Assembly (NCBI GenBank): GCA_947461185.1
Contig: CANHJY010000155.1
Coordinates: 1-5,169, forward strand
From: Flavobacteriales bacterium
GTDB lineage: Bacteria > Bacteroidota > Bacteroidia > Flavobacteriales_D > Crocinitomicaceae
DNA length: 5,169 nucleotides
Reading direction: 5' to 3'
The notes beneath the pieces are model-generated. The model was not told where the DNA came from. It did not search any database and worked only from the letters and a program-made list of their open reading frames with translations. This document shows positions 1 to 4,933 of this stretch, one piece after another. The first letter of the stretch is position 1. The number at the start of each line of letters is the position of its first letter. A program made the position numbers and the translations under genes.

Positions 1-272
1 ATTCTTGGCAAAAGCAAATGCACCTTTTTGAGGTTCCTTTTTACTACATCGAATATGGAATTGCTCAATTGGGAGCACTTTCACTCTGGAAAAATAGTAT
101 TGATAATGAAGAAAATGCATTAAATTCTTACAAAAATGCATTGAAATTAGGATACACCCAATCTATACCTAATATTTATAAAACCGCTGGGGTTTCATTC
201 GATTTCAGTGAAACGTATATTAGTAGCTTAATGGAATTTGTAAACAAAGAATTGGAAAAAAAGGCTTTTTGA
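1..272 (+). CDS. M3-family oligoendopeptidase, C-terminal fragment (5' end outside window)
   Basis: The reading frame is open from base 3 to the TGA at 270-272, about 89 codons, so the gene starts upstream of the window. The first in-frame ATG (18) is internal. The visible residues contain EVPFYYIEYGIAQLGAL followed by a W-K-N-S helix and a 'ALNSYKNALKLGYTQSIP' segment, which I recognise as the extreme C-terminus of PepF-like M3 zinc metallopeptidases. The Tyr-rich stretch lies near the active site in that family. The HExxH zinc motif would lie upstream and is not visible. Family members are usually cytoplasmic enzymes that degrade oligopeptides. The final residues (ELEKKAF) are a normal-looking end, with no sign of truncation at the 3' side. 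Family assignment is from remembered motif similarity; substrate is unknown. Confidence 0.85.
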   Translation, partial: SWQKQMHLFEVPFYYIEYGIAQLGALSLWKNSIDNEENALNSYKNALKLGYTQSIPNIYKTAGVSFDFSETYISSLMEFVNKELEKKAF

Positions 273-314
273 ACTCAATTTCAACCTTAACATAAGAAAG
301 TTTTTTCGATTTAA

Positions 315-345
315 TTAGCGTCTGTAGTATATAATTATTCGCTAA
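315..345. repeat. 6-bp inverted repeat in the gap between peptidase and GRDP-like gene
   Basis: TTAGCG at 315-320 and CGCTAA at 340-345 are perfect inverted arms around a 19-nt A+T-rich spacer containing TATATAAT. It lies 59 bp before the chosen start of the next gene. It could be an operator or a weak RNA hairpin, or chance. The rest of the 273-403 gap shows no gene, no convincing G+C-rich terminator for the peptidase (only a T-run at 301-306 after a weak stem), and no clear TAnnTTTG promoter element. Confidence 0.25.
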
Positions 346-403
346 GTGAAAGGAAAATATAAATCCAATTTCTAAATTAGTTTCAAATTACAATTCTACA
401 ATT

Positions 404-928
404 TTGAATATTAATTCTGAACGTCTAAACGAAGAGCAATTGCTACTTTGGGAGCGTATTCGTCAGTTTGAACTGGACGACAATAATGATAACTATACTT
501 TTTCAAGTAGATTAGCACAAGAAAATGGATGGTCATTGGAATACACACTTTATGTAATTGAAGAGTATAAAAAGTTTATATTTTTAGTTTGTATTGCCGA
601 GCACCCGCTAACACCATCTGATCAGGTTGATCAAGCTTGGCATTTACATTTATTATATACAAGGTCATATTGGATAAAATTTTGTCAAGAAACTTTGAAT
701 AAACAAATCCACCATGGTCCTACCAAAGGAGGAAAGTCAGAGAAGGATAAATTTGAAGATTGGTATGCGAAAACGAAAATATTTTACGAATTAATATTTA
801 ATATTAAATGTCCTGAAGAAATATGGCCTAGTAACGAAAAAAGATTTTCAGACGTTCATTTTCTTAGGGTGAATACAAAAAAAAATTGGATCATTAAAAA
901 ACCTAAACTACTCTCATGGAATTTTTAA
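404..928 (+). CDS. GRDP-like (glycine-rich domain-containing protein-like) small protein, function unknown
   Basis: A 174-residue, soluble-looking protein with no signal peptide or membrane segment. It matches what I know of bacterial GRDP-like proteins, homologous to the N-terminal region of plant glycine-rich domain proteins. The diagnostic core is VDQAWHLHLLYTRSYW (residues 75-90) followed by C94 and HHGP (103-106); in this family the pattern is W-H-x-H then a later H-H-x-P. The upstream helix SRLAQENGWS (35-44) is also typical. H80, H82, H103 and H104 could bind metal, but that is inference. Despite the family name no Gly-rich tract is present here; the low-complexity tail is on the next gene. 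The start is TTG, because the frame is closed by TGA at 347-349 and no ATG or GTG gives the expected N-terminus. Its end overlaps the next gene by 13 bp, so co-expression is likely. Biochemical role unknown. Confidence 0.8.
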   Translation: MNINSERLNEEQLLLWERIRQFELDDNNDNYTFSSRLAQENGWSLEYTLYVIEEYKKFIFLVCIAEHPLTPSDQVDQAWHLHLLYTRSYWIKFCQETLNKQIHHGPTKGGKSEKDKFEDWYAKTKIFYELIFNIKCPEEIWPSNEKRFSDVHFLRVNTKKNWIIKKPKLLSWNF

Positions 929-1716
929 ATAATCTTACCCCAGCTGAATCCTATTTTTTACTGAAGGACGAAGATGCTTCACAAAAAGAATTACTAAAAC
1001 TTACCTTGATTGATCTTTTGTTAAAGAATGTATTGCGAACATATGAATCAAATATCGAATATAGCGATGAGGATAATAATAATCCTATTACCTACGTTGC
1101 CATTTCAGATAATTTTTGGAGTTACCAAGCTTTAGAGCATGAAATGATTTTCCTTTCAACCTTCAAAGTGAATAACAGTATTCAAGTCTTGTTTTCGAAT
1201 ATGGTTAAAATTGGTTATAAAAAATCAATTTCTGAAAAAAAACTGCATAAGTTACTCACACAAAGCCCTAACTTAAAAGGTTGTTATCACCGTAATTTAT
1301 TACAACAAATTTTTGGTGGATATTCAATAACGGAAAACGGTGAAAAGATGAGGGCGAAAATTAAGAAAGAAGTGGATTCGTTAAATAAAGAACTACCTGC
1401 AATAATAGCAGAAAATCAATTGTCTAGTCTTGAAAAAATTAATTTACTAAAGGGTAATATTTTTATTCTGAAAGATGTCAATTATGATATTTTCAAACAA
1501 TTTGACAATGAGCTATTAGAACAATATCGAATAAGTGACGCTTCATTTTTTATCAATTCATTCACTGGGGATCCTACATTACTATTTGAAGATTTATCTA
1601 GTGTTTTTGACAGTAGTTGTAGCAGTGATAGCGGGTGCAGTAGCGGCGATTCGGGTTGGAGCGGTGGCGACTCAGGATGCAGCAGTGGTTGCAGTGGTTG
1701 TGGCGGAGGAGATTAA
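916..1716 (+). CDS. Uncharacterised protein with Ser/Gly/Asp/Cys-rich tail, TIGR04222-like architecture (tentative)
   Basis: A 266-residue protein. The ATG at 916 is the only plausible start because the same frame has TAA at 904-906. Residues 1-227 look like a folded, mostly helical domain: an N-terminal segment (NNLTPAESYFLL), a probable winged-helix-like region around residues 25-60, and lysine-rich helices in the middle. I see no convincing membrane segment. From residue 228 the protein becomes a low-complexity tail of loosely repeated S-(S/G)-G-D-S-G-(C/W) units with cysteines at about 235, 241, 255, 259 and 262, ending CGGGD. Proteins annotated TIGR04222 can also end in Gly/Cys-rich tails and occur beside GRDP-like genes, so I suggest kinship with them, but I cannot confirm it. 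Unlike many of those, this one appears to lack transmembrane helices. Function unknown. Confidence 0.65.
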   Translation: MEFLNNLTPAESYFLLKDEDASQKELLKLTLIDLLLKNVLRTYESNIEYSDEDNNNPITYVAISDNFWSYQALEHEMIFLSTFKVNNSIQVLFSNMVKIGYKKSISEKKLHKLLTQSPNLKGCYHRNLLQQIFGGYSITENGEKMRAKIKKEVDSLNKELPAIIAENQLSSLEKINLLKGNIFILKDVNYDIFKQFDNELLEQYRISDASFFINSFTGDPTLLFEDLSSVFDSSCSSDSGCSSGDSGWSGGDSGCSSGCSGCGGGD

Positions 1717-1774
1717 ACGCTAAATAGAACTCTGATTTTCATTTTTGATCAACTTTTAATAAAAGAGAGGCTAT

Positions 1775-1795
1775 AACAATTCATTTTAAATTGTT
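1775..1795 (+). terminator. A+T-rich hairpin downstream of the GRDP/Cys-tail gene pair, possible weak terminator
   Basis: AACAATT (1775-1781) and AATTGTT (1789-1795) form a perfect 7-bp stem with a 7-nt loop, starting 58 bp after the stop codon and followed by a short U-containing tract. The stem has only one G-C pair, so it would be a weak terminator. It is the only candidate on the + strand before the convergent tRNA unit. Confidence 0.3.
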
Positions 1796-1810
1796 TAATT
1801 CTAAATCCCA

Positions 1811-1839
1811 AATAATAAAAAAAGCACCTTGCGGTGCTT
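1811..1839 (-). terminator. Intrinsic terminator of the tRNA-Met transcript
   Basis: Read on the - strand, AAGCACC - GCAA - GGTGCTT forms a 7-bp stem (1833-1839 with 1822-1828) capped by a GNRA-type GCAA tetraloop, running directly into a T-rich tract (1811-1821). It begins 7 bp past the tRNA 3' end. The + strand side lacks a T-run, so it acts for the - strand only. Confidence 0.82.
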
Positions 1840-1846
1840 CCTCTAG

Positions 1847-1920
1847 TAGCGAGAGAGAGATTTGAACTCTCGACCTCAGGGTTATGAATCCTGCGCTCTA
1901 ACCAACTGAGCTACCTCGCC
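1847..1920 (-). tRNA. tRNA-Met (anticodon CAU), elongator type
   Basis: The - strand from 1920 to 1847 folds as a 74-nt cloverleaf without encoded CCA. The acceptor is GGCGAGG with TCTCGCT (ending in a G1-U72 wobble), then TA at positions 8-9. The D arm GCTC/GAGC has loop AGTTGGTTA. The anticodon arm CAGGA-TTCATAA-CCCTG carries CAU and has an A31-C39 mismatch at the loop-closing position. The variable loop is AGGTC, and the T arm GAGAG-TTCAAAT-CTCTC is perfect. Discriminator A73 is followed by CTA, so CCA must be added enzymatically, as is usual in Bacteroidota. The D loop and the paired 1-72 end argue against the initiator tRNA. A CAU tRNA could also be the lysidine-modified Ile2 isoacceptor; overall sequence fits elongator Met better, from memory of related genomes. 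Confidence 0.92.
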
Positions 1921-1934
1921 ATTTATCTATTATA

Positions 1935-1956
1935 AAGGACAATCTTTATTGTCCTT
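1935..1956 (-). repeat. Perfect 9-bp hairpin in the tRNA-Met leader
   Basis: AAGGACAAT (1935-1943) and ATTGTCCTT (1948-1956) pair perfectly around a 4-nt loop. The structure ends 14 nt before the mature tRNA 5' end on the - strand. It is not followed by a T-run in either direction, so it is a poor terminator. It may guide processing of the precursor, or be the remains of an inserted palindromic repeat. Confidence 0.6.
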
Positions 1957-1958
1957 GG

Positions 1959-1998
1959 TGCGCTCTAACCTCTGCCACGGCGGATGAGATATCTCGCT
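1959..1998 (-). pseudogene. Probable relic of the 5' half of a second tRNA-Met, split by a 14-bp near-palindrome
   Basis: On the + strand, 1959-1970 is identical over 12 bp to 1892-1903 of the intact tRNA (D-stem 3' strand and flanks, TGCGCTCTAACC). Bases 1985-1998 match the tRNA 5' end (1907-1920) at 11 of 14 positions. The two blocks keep the right order and orientation. Where the intact gene has three bases (1904-1906), the relic has 14 (1971-1984, TCTGCCACGGCGGA), which are nearly self-complementary. No anticodon or T arm follows; instead comes the 9-bp hairpin at 1935-1956. It lies in the transcribed leader of the intact tRNA, so a former tandem tRNA pair is a reasonable explanation. Chance similarity is the alternative. 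Confidence 0.45.
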
Positions 1999-2048
1999 AA
2001 ATTCAATCCTTAAAGAACTTTCTATCTATCATATTTACGAATAATGTA

Positions 2049-2063
2049 AAGTGAATATCACTT
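2049..2063. repeat. Hyphenated palindrome in the tRNA-Met leader
   Basis: AAGTGA (2049-2054) and TCACTT (2058-2063) are perfect 6-bp arms around ATA. It lies some 30 nt downstream of the -7 promoter element on the - strand, a position open to an operator-like or leader-RNA role. No function can be assigned from sequence. Confidence 0.3.
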
Positions 2064-2094
2064 AAAAAATTCTAAACTTAAAATAGAACGGATG

Positions 2095-2129
2095 CAAATA
2101 TAAAGATTATTTCATTTTAGAAGAACAAA
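2095..2129 (-). promoter_or_regulatory. Bacteroidota-type promoter for the tRNA-Met unit
   Basis: On the - strand TATATTTG (2095-2102) is an exact match to the Bacteroidota housekeeping -7 element TAnnTTTG, followed by CATCC. A TTTG (2126-2129) lies upstream with a 23-nt spacer, slightly longer than the usual 19-21. It falls between the methyltransferase stop codon and the tRNA. It implies transcription starting near 2088 and a leader of ~170 nt before the tRNA. Confidence 0.55.
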
Positions 2130-2151
2130 CAACTTAATTCTAATTTTACAA

Positions 2152-2901
2152 TTATGATCGATCTTCCTCATGTAAAACTTTAGTATAATGCTTCAAAGAT
2201 CTTAATATTAAGGATATTAGCAGCGCTAAAATTAATATAAAAAGATGCATATTATCAAAATGAAATTTCTCGTAAATGTTCCAATTTCGAACAATATCAA
2301 CATATAGAAAACCTATTATCGTTGCTGTAACTCCTGAATATTCGCGACGCAGGATTGTTTTTAAGGAAAAGGGAATATTTGTTTTTTGGTAATTCTTGAA
2401 AGATGGCATAAAAGCCGGAACTTTCAAAGACCAATTTAAATAATTCTCTCCGAATTTCCTTTCTAAAAATCGCTCTTCAGCAAACATTATTCTTTCGTAA
2501 TAGAGCCAGAAAAAAAGAGAAAAAGCGATAACAAACCAAATAGAAAAAGTAAAAAGAACAATACCAAGCCACATAAAATAATTACCCAAATACAATGGAT
2601 GTCGAACGGTAGAATAAATCCCTTGAGTATTTAATGCCTCTGCGACTTGTTCTTTTGTGTTTCTGCCACTTGTATGCTTATTACTTGTTCCGATTGCTAT
2701 AGCTCTTACAATTTGCCCCAACATGGACACTGAAATACAGCTGATTAATAGCACCAATTCAAGATTTGGCTTACCGATTAAAAAACTGTAATTGGTGGAA
2801 AGAACTACAGGAATACTACTTATGAAAAGTAAAACAGGAATTTGTCCTCTATACTTGAAAAGGAAATTTCCATTTTTTTCGAGGCTATGAATGAGTGCCA
2901 T
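2152..2901 (-). CDS. Membrane methyltransferase, isoprenylcysteine carboxyl methyltransferase (ICMT/PEMT)-like superfamily
   Basis: A 249-residue integral membrane protein. Hydrophobic segments lie at about 21-40, 46-70 and 105-135, followed by two further likely segments at about 185-203 and 217-235. The superfamily signature is clear: GIYSTVRHPLYLGN (94-107), where R-H-P-x-Y belongs to the S-adenosylmethionine-binding region, then EERFLERKFGENYLNW (142-157) and VPAFMP (161-166). These enzymes transfer a methyl group from SAM to a membrane-associated acceptor. Bacterial acceptors are mostly unknown; one characterised relative, Leptospira LmtA, methylates the lipid A 1-phosphate. Given LptF/G and GT9 genes nearby, a lipid A or other lipid acceptor is plausible, but is inference. 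The ~80-residue C-terminal extension with two membrane segments goes beyond the core. The start ATG is at 2899-2901. It is transcribed away from the START-like gene. Confidence 0.83.
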   Translation of the reverse strand: MALIHSLEKNGNFLFKYRGQIPVLLFISSIPVVLSTNYSFLIGKPNLELVLLISCISVSMLGQIVRAIAIGTSNKHTSGRNTKEQVAEALNTQGIYSTVRHPLYLGNYFMWLGIVLFTFSIWFVIAFSLFFWLYYERIMFAEERFLERKFGENYLNWSLKVPAFMPSFKNYQKTNIPFSLKTILRREYSGVTATIIGFLYVDIVRNWNIYEKFHFDNMHLFILILALLISLILRSLKHYTKVLHEEDRS

Positions 2902-2962
2902 TTAAAAGAAATATGTATATTGCGATTAATTGCTACGAAGTTAATTAAAATTGACTACTACT
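2902..2962. promoter_or_regulatory. Divergent intergenic region, methyltransferase versus START-like gene
   Basis: This 61-bp A+T-rich gap must hold the start signals for both divergent genes. The only promoter-like word is TATATTG at 2916-2922 on the + strand, one T short of TAnnTTTG. I see no convincing -7 element on the - strand and no Shine-Dalgarno sequence for either gene. Confidence 0.25.
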
Positions 2963-3352
2963 ATGACTGAAAAGGTAAAATTCGAATTGGCCTATCTTTT
3001 AAAAACGTCTCCCAAGATTTTGGAAAATATGATTAGCACTCCTAGTGGGTTGAGTGAGTGGTTTGCAAATGATGTCAACATCAAAGATGATATTTATACT
3101 TTCTATTGGGATGGCAGCCAAGAAAAGGCACGTCTTATTTCGGGAAAATCTAATGGGAAAACCAAATTTCAGTGGATTAATGATGAAGAGGAAGGAAATA
3201 GTTGTTATTTCGAAATGGGGTTAGAAATTGATCCTTTAACGAAGAGTGTCGTAATGCACGTTACGGATTTTGCTTATAATGACGAAATTGAGGAGGCACA
3301 AATGCTTTGGGAGCAGCAAATAAACGATTTAAAAAGAGTACTTGGAGCATAA
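2963..3352 (+). CDS. START-like domain protein (SRPBCC/AHSA1-like fold)
   Basis: A 129-residue cytoplasmic protein with the layout of the small START-like proteins widespread in Bacteroidota. It has an N-terminal beta strand (VKFELAYLLKTSP), a helix with STPSGLSEWFA (25-35), beta strands including YTFYWDGSQEKARL, and a long C-terminal helix (EIEEAQMLWEQQINDLKRVL). START/SRPBCC folds form a hydrophobic cavity that binds lipids or other hydrophobic ligands, but ligand and role of this subgroup are not known to me. I choose the ATG at 2963 because it yields the usual N-terminus 'MTEKVKFE'; an in-frame TTG at 2951 would add only MTTT. The permease gene follows after 58 bp on the same strand. A candidate promoter lies in that gap, so coupling is possible but not certain. 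Confidence 0.82.
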   Translation: MTEKVKFELAYLLKTSPKILENMISTPSGLSEWFANDVNIKDDIYTFYWDGSQEKARLISGKSNGKTKFQWINDEEEGNSCYFEMGLEIDPLTKSVVMHVTDFAYNDEIEEAQMLWEQQINDLKRVLGA

Positions 3353-3379
3353 AATATTCTCATTCTAAGCTCAATTCAT

Positions 3380-3387
3380 TAAATTTG
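3380..3387 (+). promoter_or_regulatory. Candidate -7 promoter element for the LptF/LptG permease gene
   Basis: TAAATTTG is an exact match to TAnnTTTG, followed by CT. It ends 23 bp before the TTG start codon, giving a leader of under 20 nt. No TTG/TTTG stands at the expected -33 distance, so the call rests on the -7 element alone. Confidence 0.4.
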
Positions 3388-3410
3388 CTTTATTAAATCA
3401 AGTTCAAATT

Positions 3411-4895
3411 TTGAAACGTTTACACGTATTCAGTGTCCGAGCTTTTATCGGTCCCTTTTTTATAACCCTGGTTATTTCCATGTTCATGCTAATTATGCAG
3501 TTCTTATGGAAATATATTGACGATTTAATAGGTAAAGGGCTTGAAATCACCATCATTCTTGAACTGCTTTTCTATGTTTCTGCTAGTTTAATTCCGTTGG
3601 CGTTGCCATTAGCAATCCTCCTTTCTTCCATAATGACATTTGGAAATTTAGCTGAAAACAATGAATTAACGGCTTTAAAATCAAGTGGATTATCGCTTTA
3701 CAGAATTATGCGCCCCTTAACTTATATTGTAATTGGGATTTCGATTTTCACCTTTTACTTTGCCAATTTTGTTATTCCGGTCGCCAATTTAAAATGGCAT
3801 TCACTCATTTATGATATTCAAAACACTAAAATTTCGGCAATATTAACACCAGGTGTTTATAGTAAGGAACTTGAAGGGTACGCCATAAAGGTAGATAAAG
3901 AATCTAACAATAGCTTCGAAGGTATTTTGATTCATGATCATTCCAATCCGAGAGAAATTAAATCTGTACGTGCTGAAAGTGGAAAAATATATAAATCAGA
4001 AAATGGCAGGTACTTATATTTTGAATTAAATGAAGGTTATGTGATTGAGGAACTTTCGCCTATGCCTCCTAGTTTTAACATTAATAATGAACTTCACCGA
4101 TCAGCTAAAAACAACAGACCAAGCAGAAGATCTGATTTTGAAAAAGCTACGTATAAGATAAATTTAAGTGGCTTTAAACTTCAACGATCAGAGGATGATC
4201 TATTTGCAGATAAACATGAAATGCTAAACGTTTTTCAAATTTATGATGCTATTGATTCAGTTCAATTAAATGGAAACAATATCAATCAAAAATTTATTAC
4301 TGCTCAAAATAGAGATTTCATCTACTTCAATAGTTTTCAAATTAAACAAGAAAATCAGCATACTGATAATATTGATAATACGAAAAAGGATACAATCTAT
4401 GAATTAGCGAAAATCGACAAGATGGACTTAACCAAAGCCATTCAAACTGCTCAATCAAAAATTCGCAGGAAAAATCAAAATATTAATGGACAAATTGATT
4501 TTTTAAAAGGATTTGAAAGAGATATTAATGGATACTGGATTGAATTTCATAGAAAATTTGCTTTGTGCTATGCGATAATCATTTTATTTTTCATTGGTGC
4601 ACCGCTGGGAGCCATTGTTCGCAGAGGCGGTTTTGGAGCACCTGTTGTTATTGCAGCGCTTTTGTTTATGATTTATTTTGTTTTAATTAGTGTTGGAGAA
4701 ACACTTGCAAACGCTGAAGTAGTTAGTCCTTTTTGGGGAATGTGGTTTGCTGGATTAGCTTTAACACCTGTGGCAATATATCTTACCCATGCTGCTGCAA
4801 ATGATCGACCCGTTTTAAAAAATTTCAATCTCAGCTTTTTGAATCCCTTTAGGCTTTTTAAGAGGATTAAAGGTCAATCAAAAATTGAGAAATAA
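3411..4895 (+). CDS. LptF/LptG-family permease, LPS export ABC transporter membrane subunit (YjgP/YjgQ family)
   Basis: A 494-residue inner-membrane protein. In the Lpt pathway, LptF/LptG with the ATPase LptB extract lipopolysaccharide from the inner membrane and pass it to the periplasmic bridge. The topology is textbook: three N-terminal membrane segments (about 11-33, 50-76, 103-125), a large periplasmic beta-jellyroll region (about 130-375), and three C-terminal segments (about 382-402, 408-431, 439-460). Conserved features include FLWKYIDDLIGKGLE (31-45), the cytoplasmic coupling segment NNELTALKSSG (83-93), and FIGAPLGAIVRRGG (394-407). Length is within the range of Bacteroidota members, with a hydrophilic insert around 310-360 rich in Asn, Asp and Lys. 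The sequence alone does not separate LptF from LptG. The start is TTG at 3411, giving the usual 'MKRL' N-terminus just before TM1. A GT9 gene follows. Confidence 0.93.
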   Translation: MKRLHVFSVRAFIGPFFITLVISMFMLIMQFLWKYIDDLIGKGLEITIILELLFYVSASLIPLALPLAILLSSIMTFGNLAENNELTALKSSGLSLYRIMRPLTYIVIGISIFTFYFANFVIPVANLKWHSLIYDIQNTKISAILTPGVYSKELEGYAIKVDKESNNSFEGILIHDHSNPREIKSVRAESGKIYKSENGRYLYFELNEGYVIEELSPMPPSFNINNELHRSAKNNRPSRRSDFEKATYKINLSGFKLQRSEDDLFADKHEMLNVFQIYDAIDSVQLNGNNINQKFITAQNRDFIYFNSFQIKQENQHTDNIDNTKKDTIYELAKIDKMDLTKAIQTAQSKIRRKNQNINGQIDFLKGFERDINGYWIEFHRKFALCYAIIILFFIGAPLGAIVRRGGFGAPVVIAALLFMIYFVLISVGETLANAEVVSPFWGMWFAGLALTPVAIYLTHAAANDRPVLKNFNLSFLNPFRLFKRIKGQSKIEK

Positions 4896-4898
4896 TTG

Positions 4899-4906
4899 TA
4901 TTTTTG
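4899..4906 (+). promoter_or_regulatory. Candidate -7 promoter element for the GT9 gene
   Basis: TATTTTTG exactly matches TAnnTTTG and sits 3 bp after the permease stop codon, ending 27 bp before the ATG at 4934. No clear -33 TTG is seen at the usual spacing. If real, it also rules out the in-frame TTG at 4904 as start of the downstream gene. Confidence 0.38.
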
Positions 4907-4933
4907 ACGGCTGAATTTCACCTGGACAATTAC

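Noticed and set aside
404..1716. The two overlapping genes as a single gene broken by a frameshift
   Set aside because: The second frame is closed by a stop at 904-906 and opens with its own ATG at 916. The first protein ends after a complete GRDP-like domain, so two coupled genes fit better.
1535..1723. Open frame of 62 codons overlapping the end of the Cys-tailed gene
   Set aside because: It lies wholly inside 916-1716 in another frame and its Val/Ala-rich end is just the frame-shifted reading of the Gly/Ser/Cys repeats. No independent start signal.
1844..1846. CTA after the tRNA discriminator as an encoded CCA end with a mutation
   Set aside because: tRNA genes in this phylum commonly lack encoded CCA, so the near-match needs no explanation.
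1847..1920. Initiator tRNA-fMet
   Set aside because: Position 1-72 can pair (G-U), the anticodon stem lacks the three consecutive G-C pairs next to the loop that mark initiators, and the D loop is of elongator type.
1929..1934. TATAAT on the - strand as a sigma-70-type -10 box for the tRNA
   Set aside because: Bacteroidota housekeeping promoters use TAnnTTTG rather than TATAAT, the -35 area is taken up by the 9-bp hairpin, and a much better element exists at 2095-2102.
1986..1995. Perfect 10-bp palindrome GAGATATCTC as a regulatory operator
   Set aside because: It coincides with the acceptor-to-D-stem junction of the tRNA relic, which already explains most of the bases.
4904..4933. TTG at 4904 or CTG at 4922 as start of the GT9 gene
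   Set aside because: The ATG at 4934 gives a normal short N-terminus before the HTDC motif, and 4904 lies inside the candidate -7 element.
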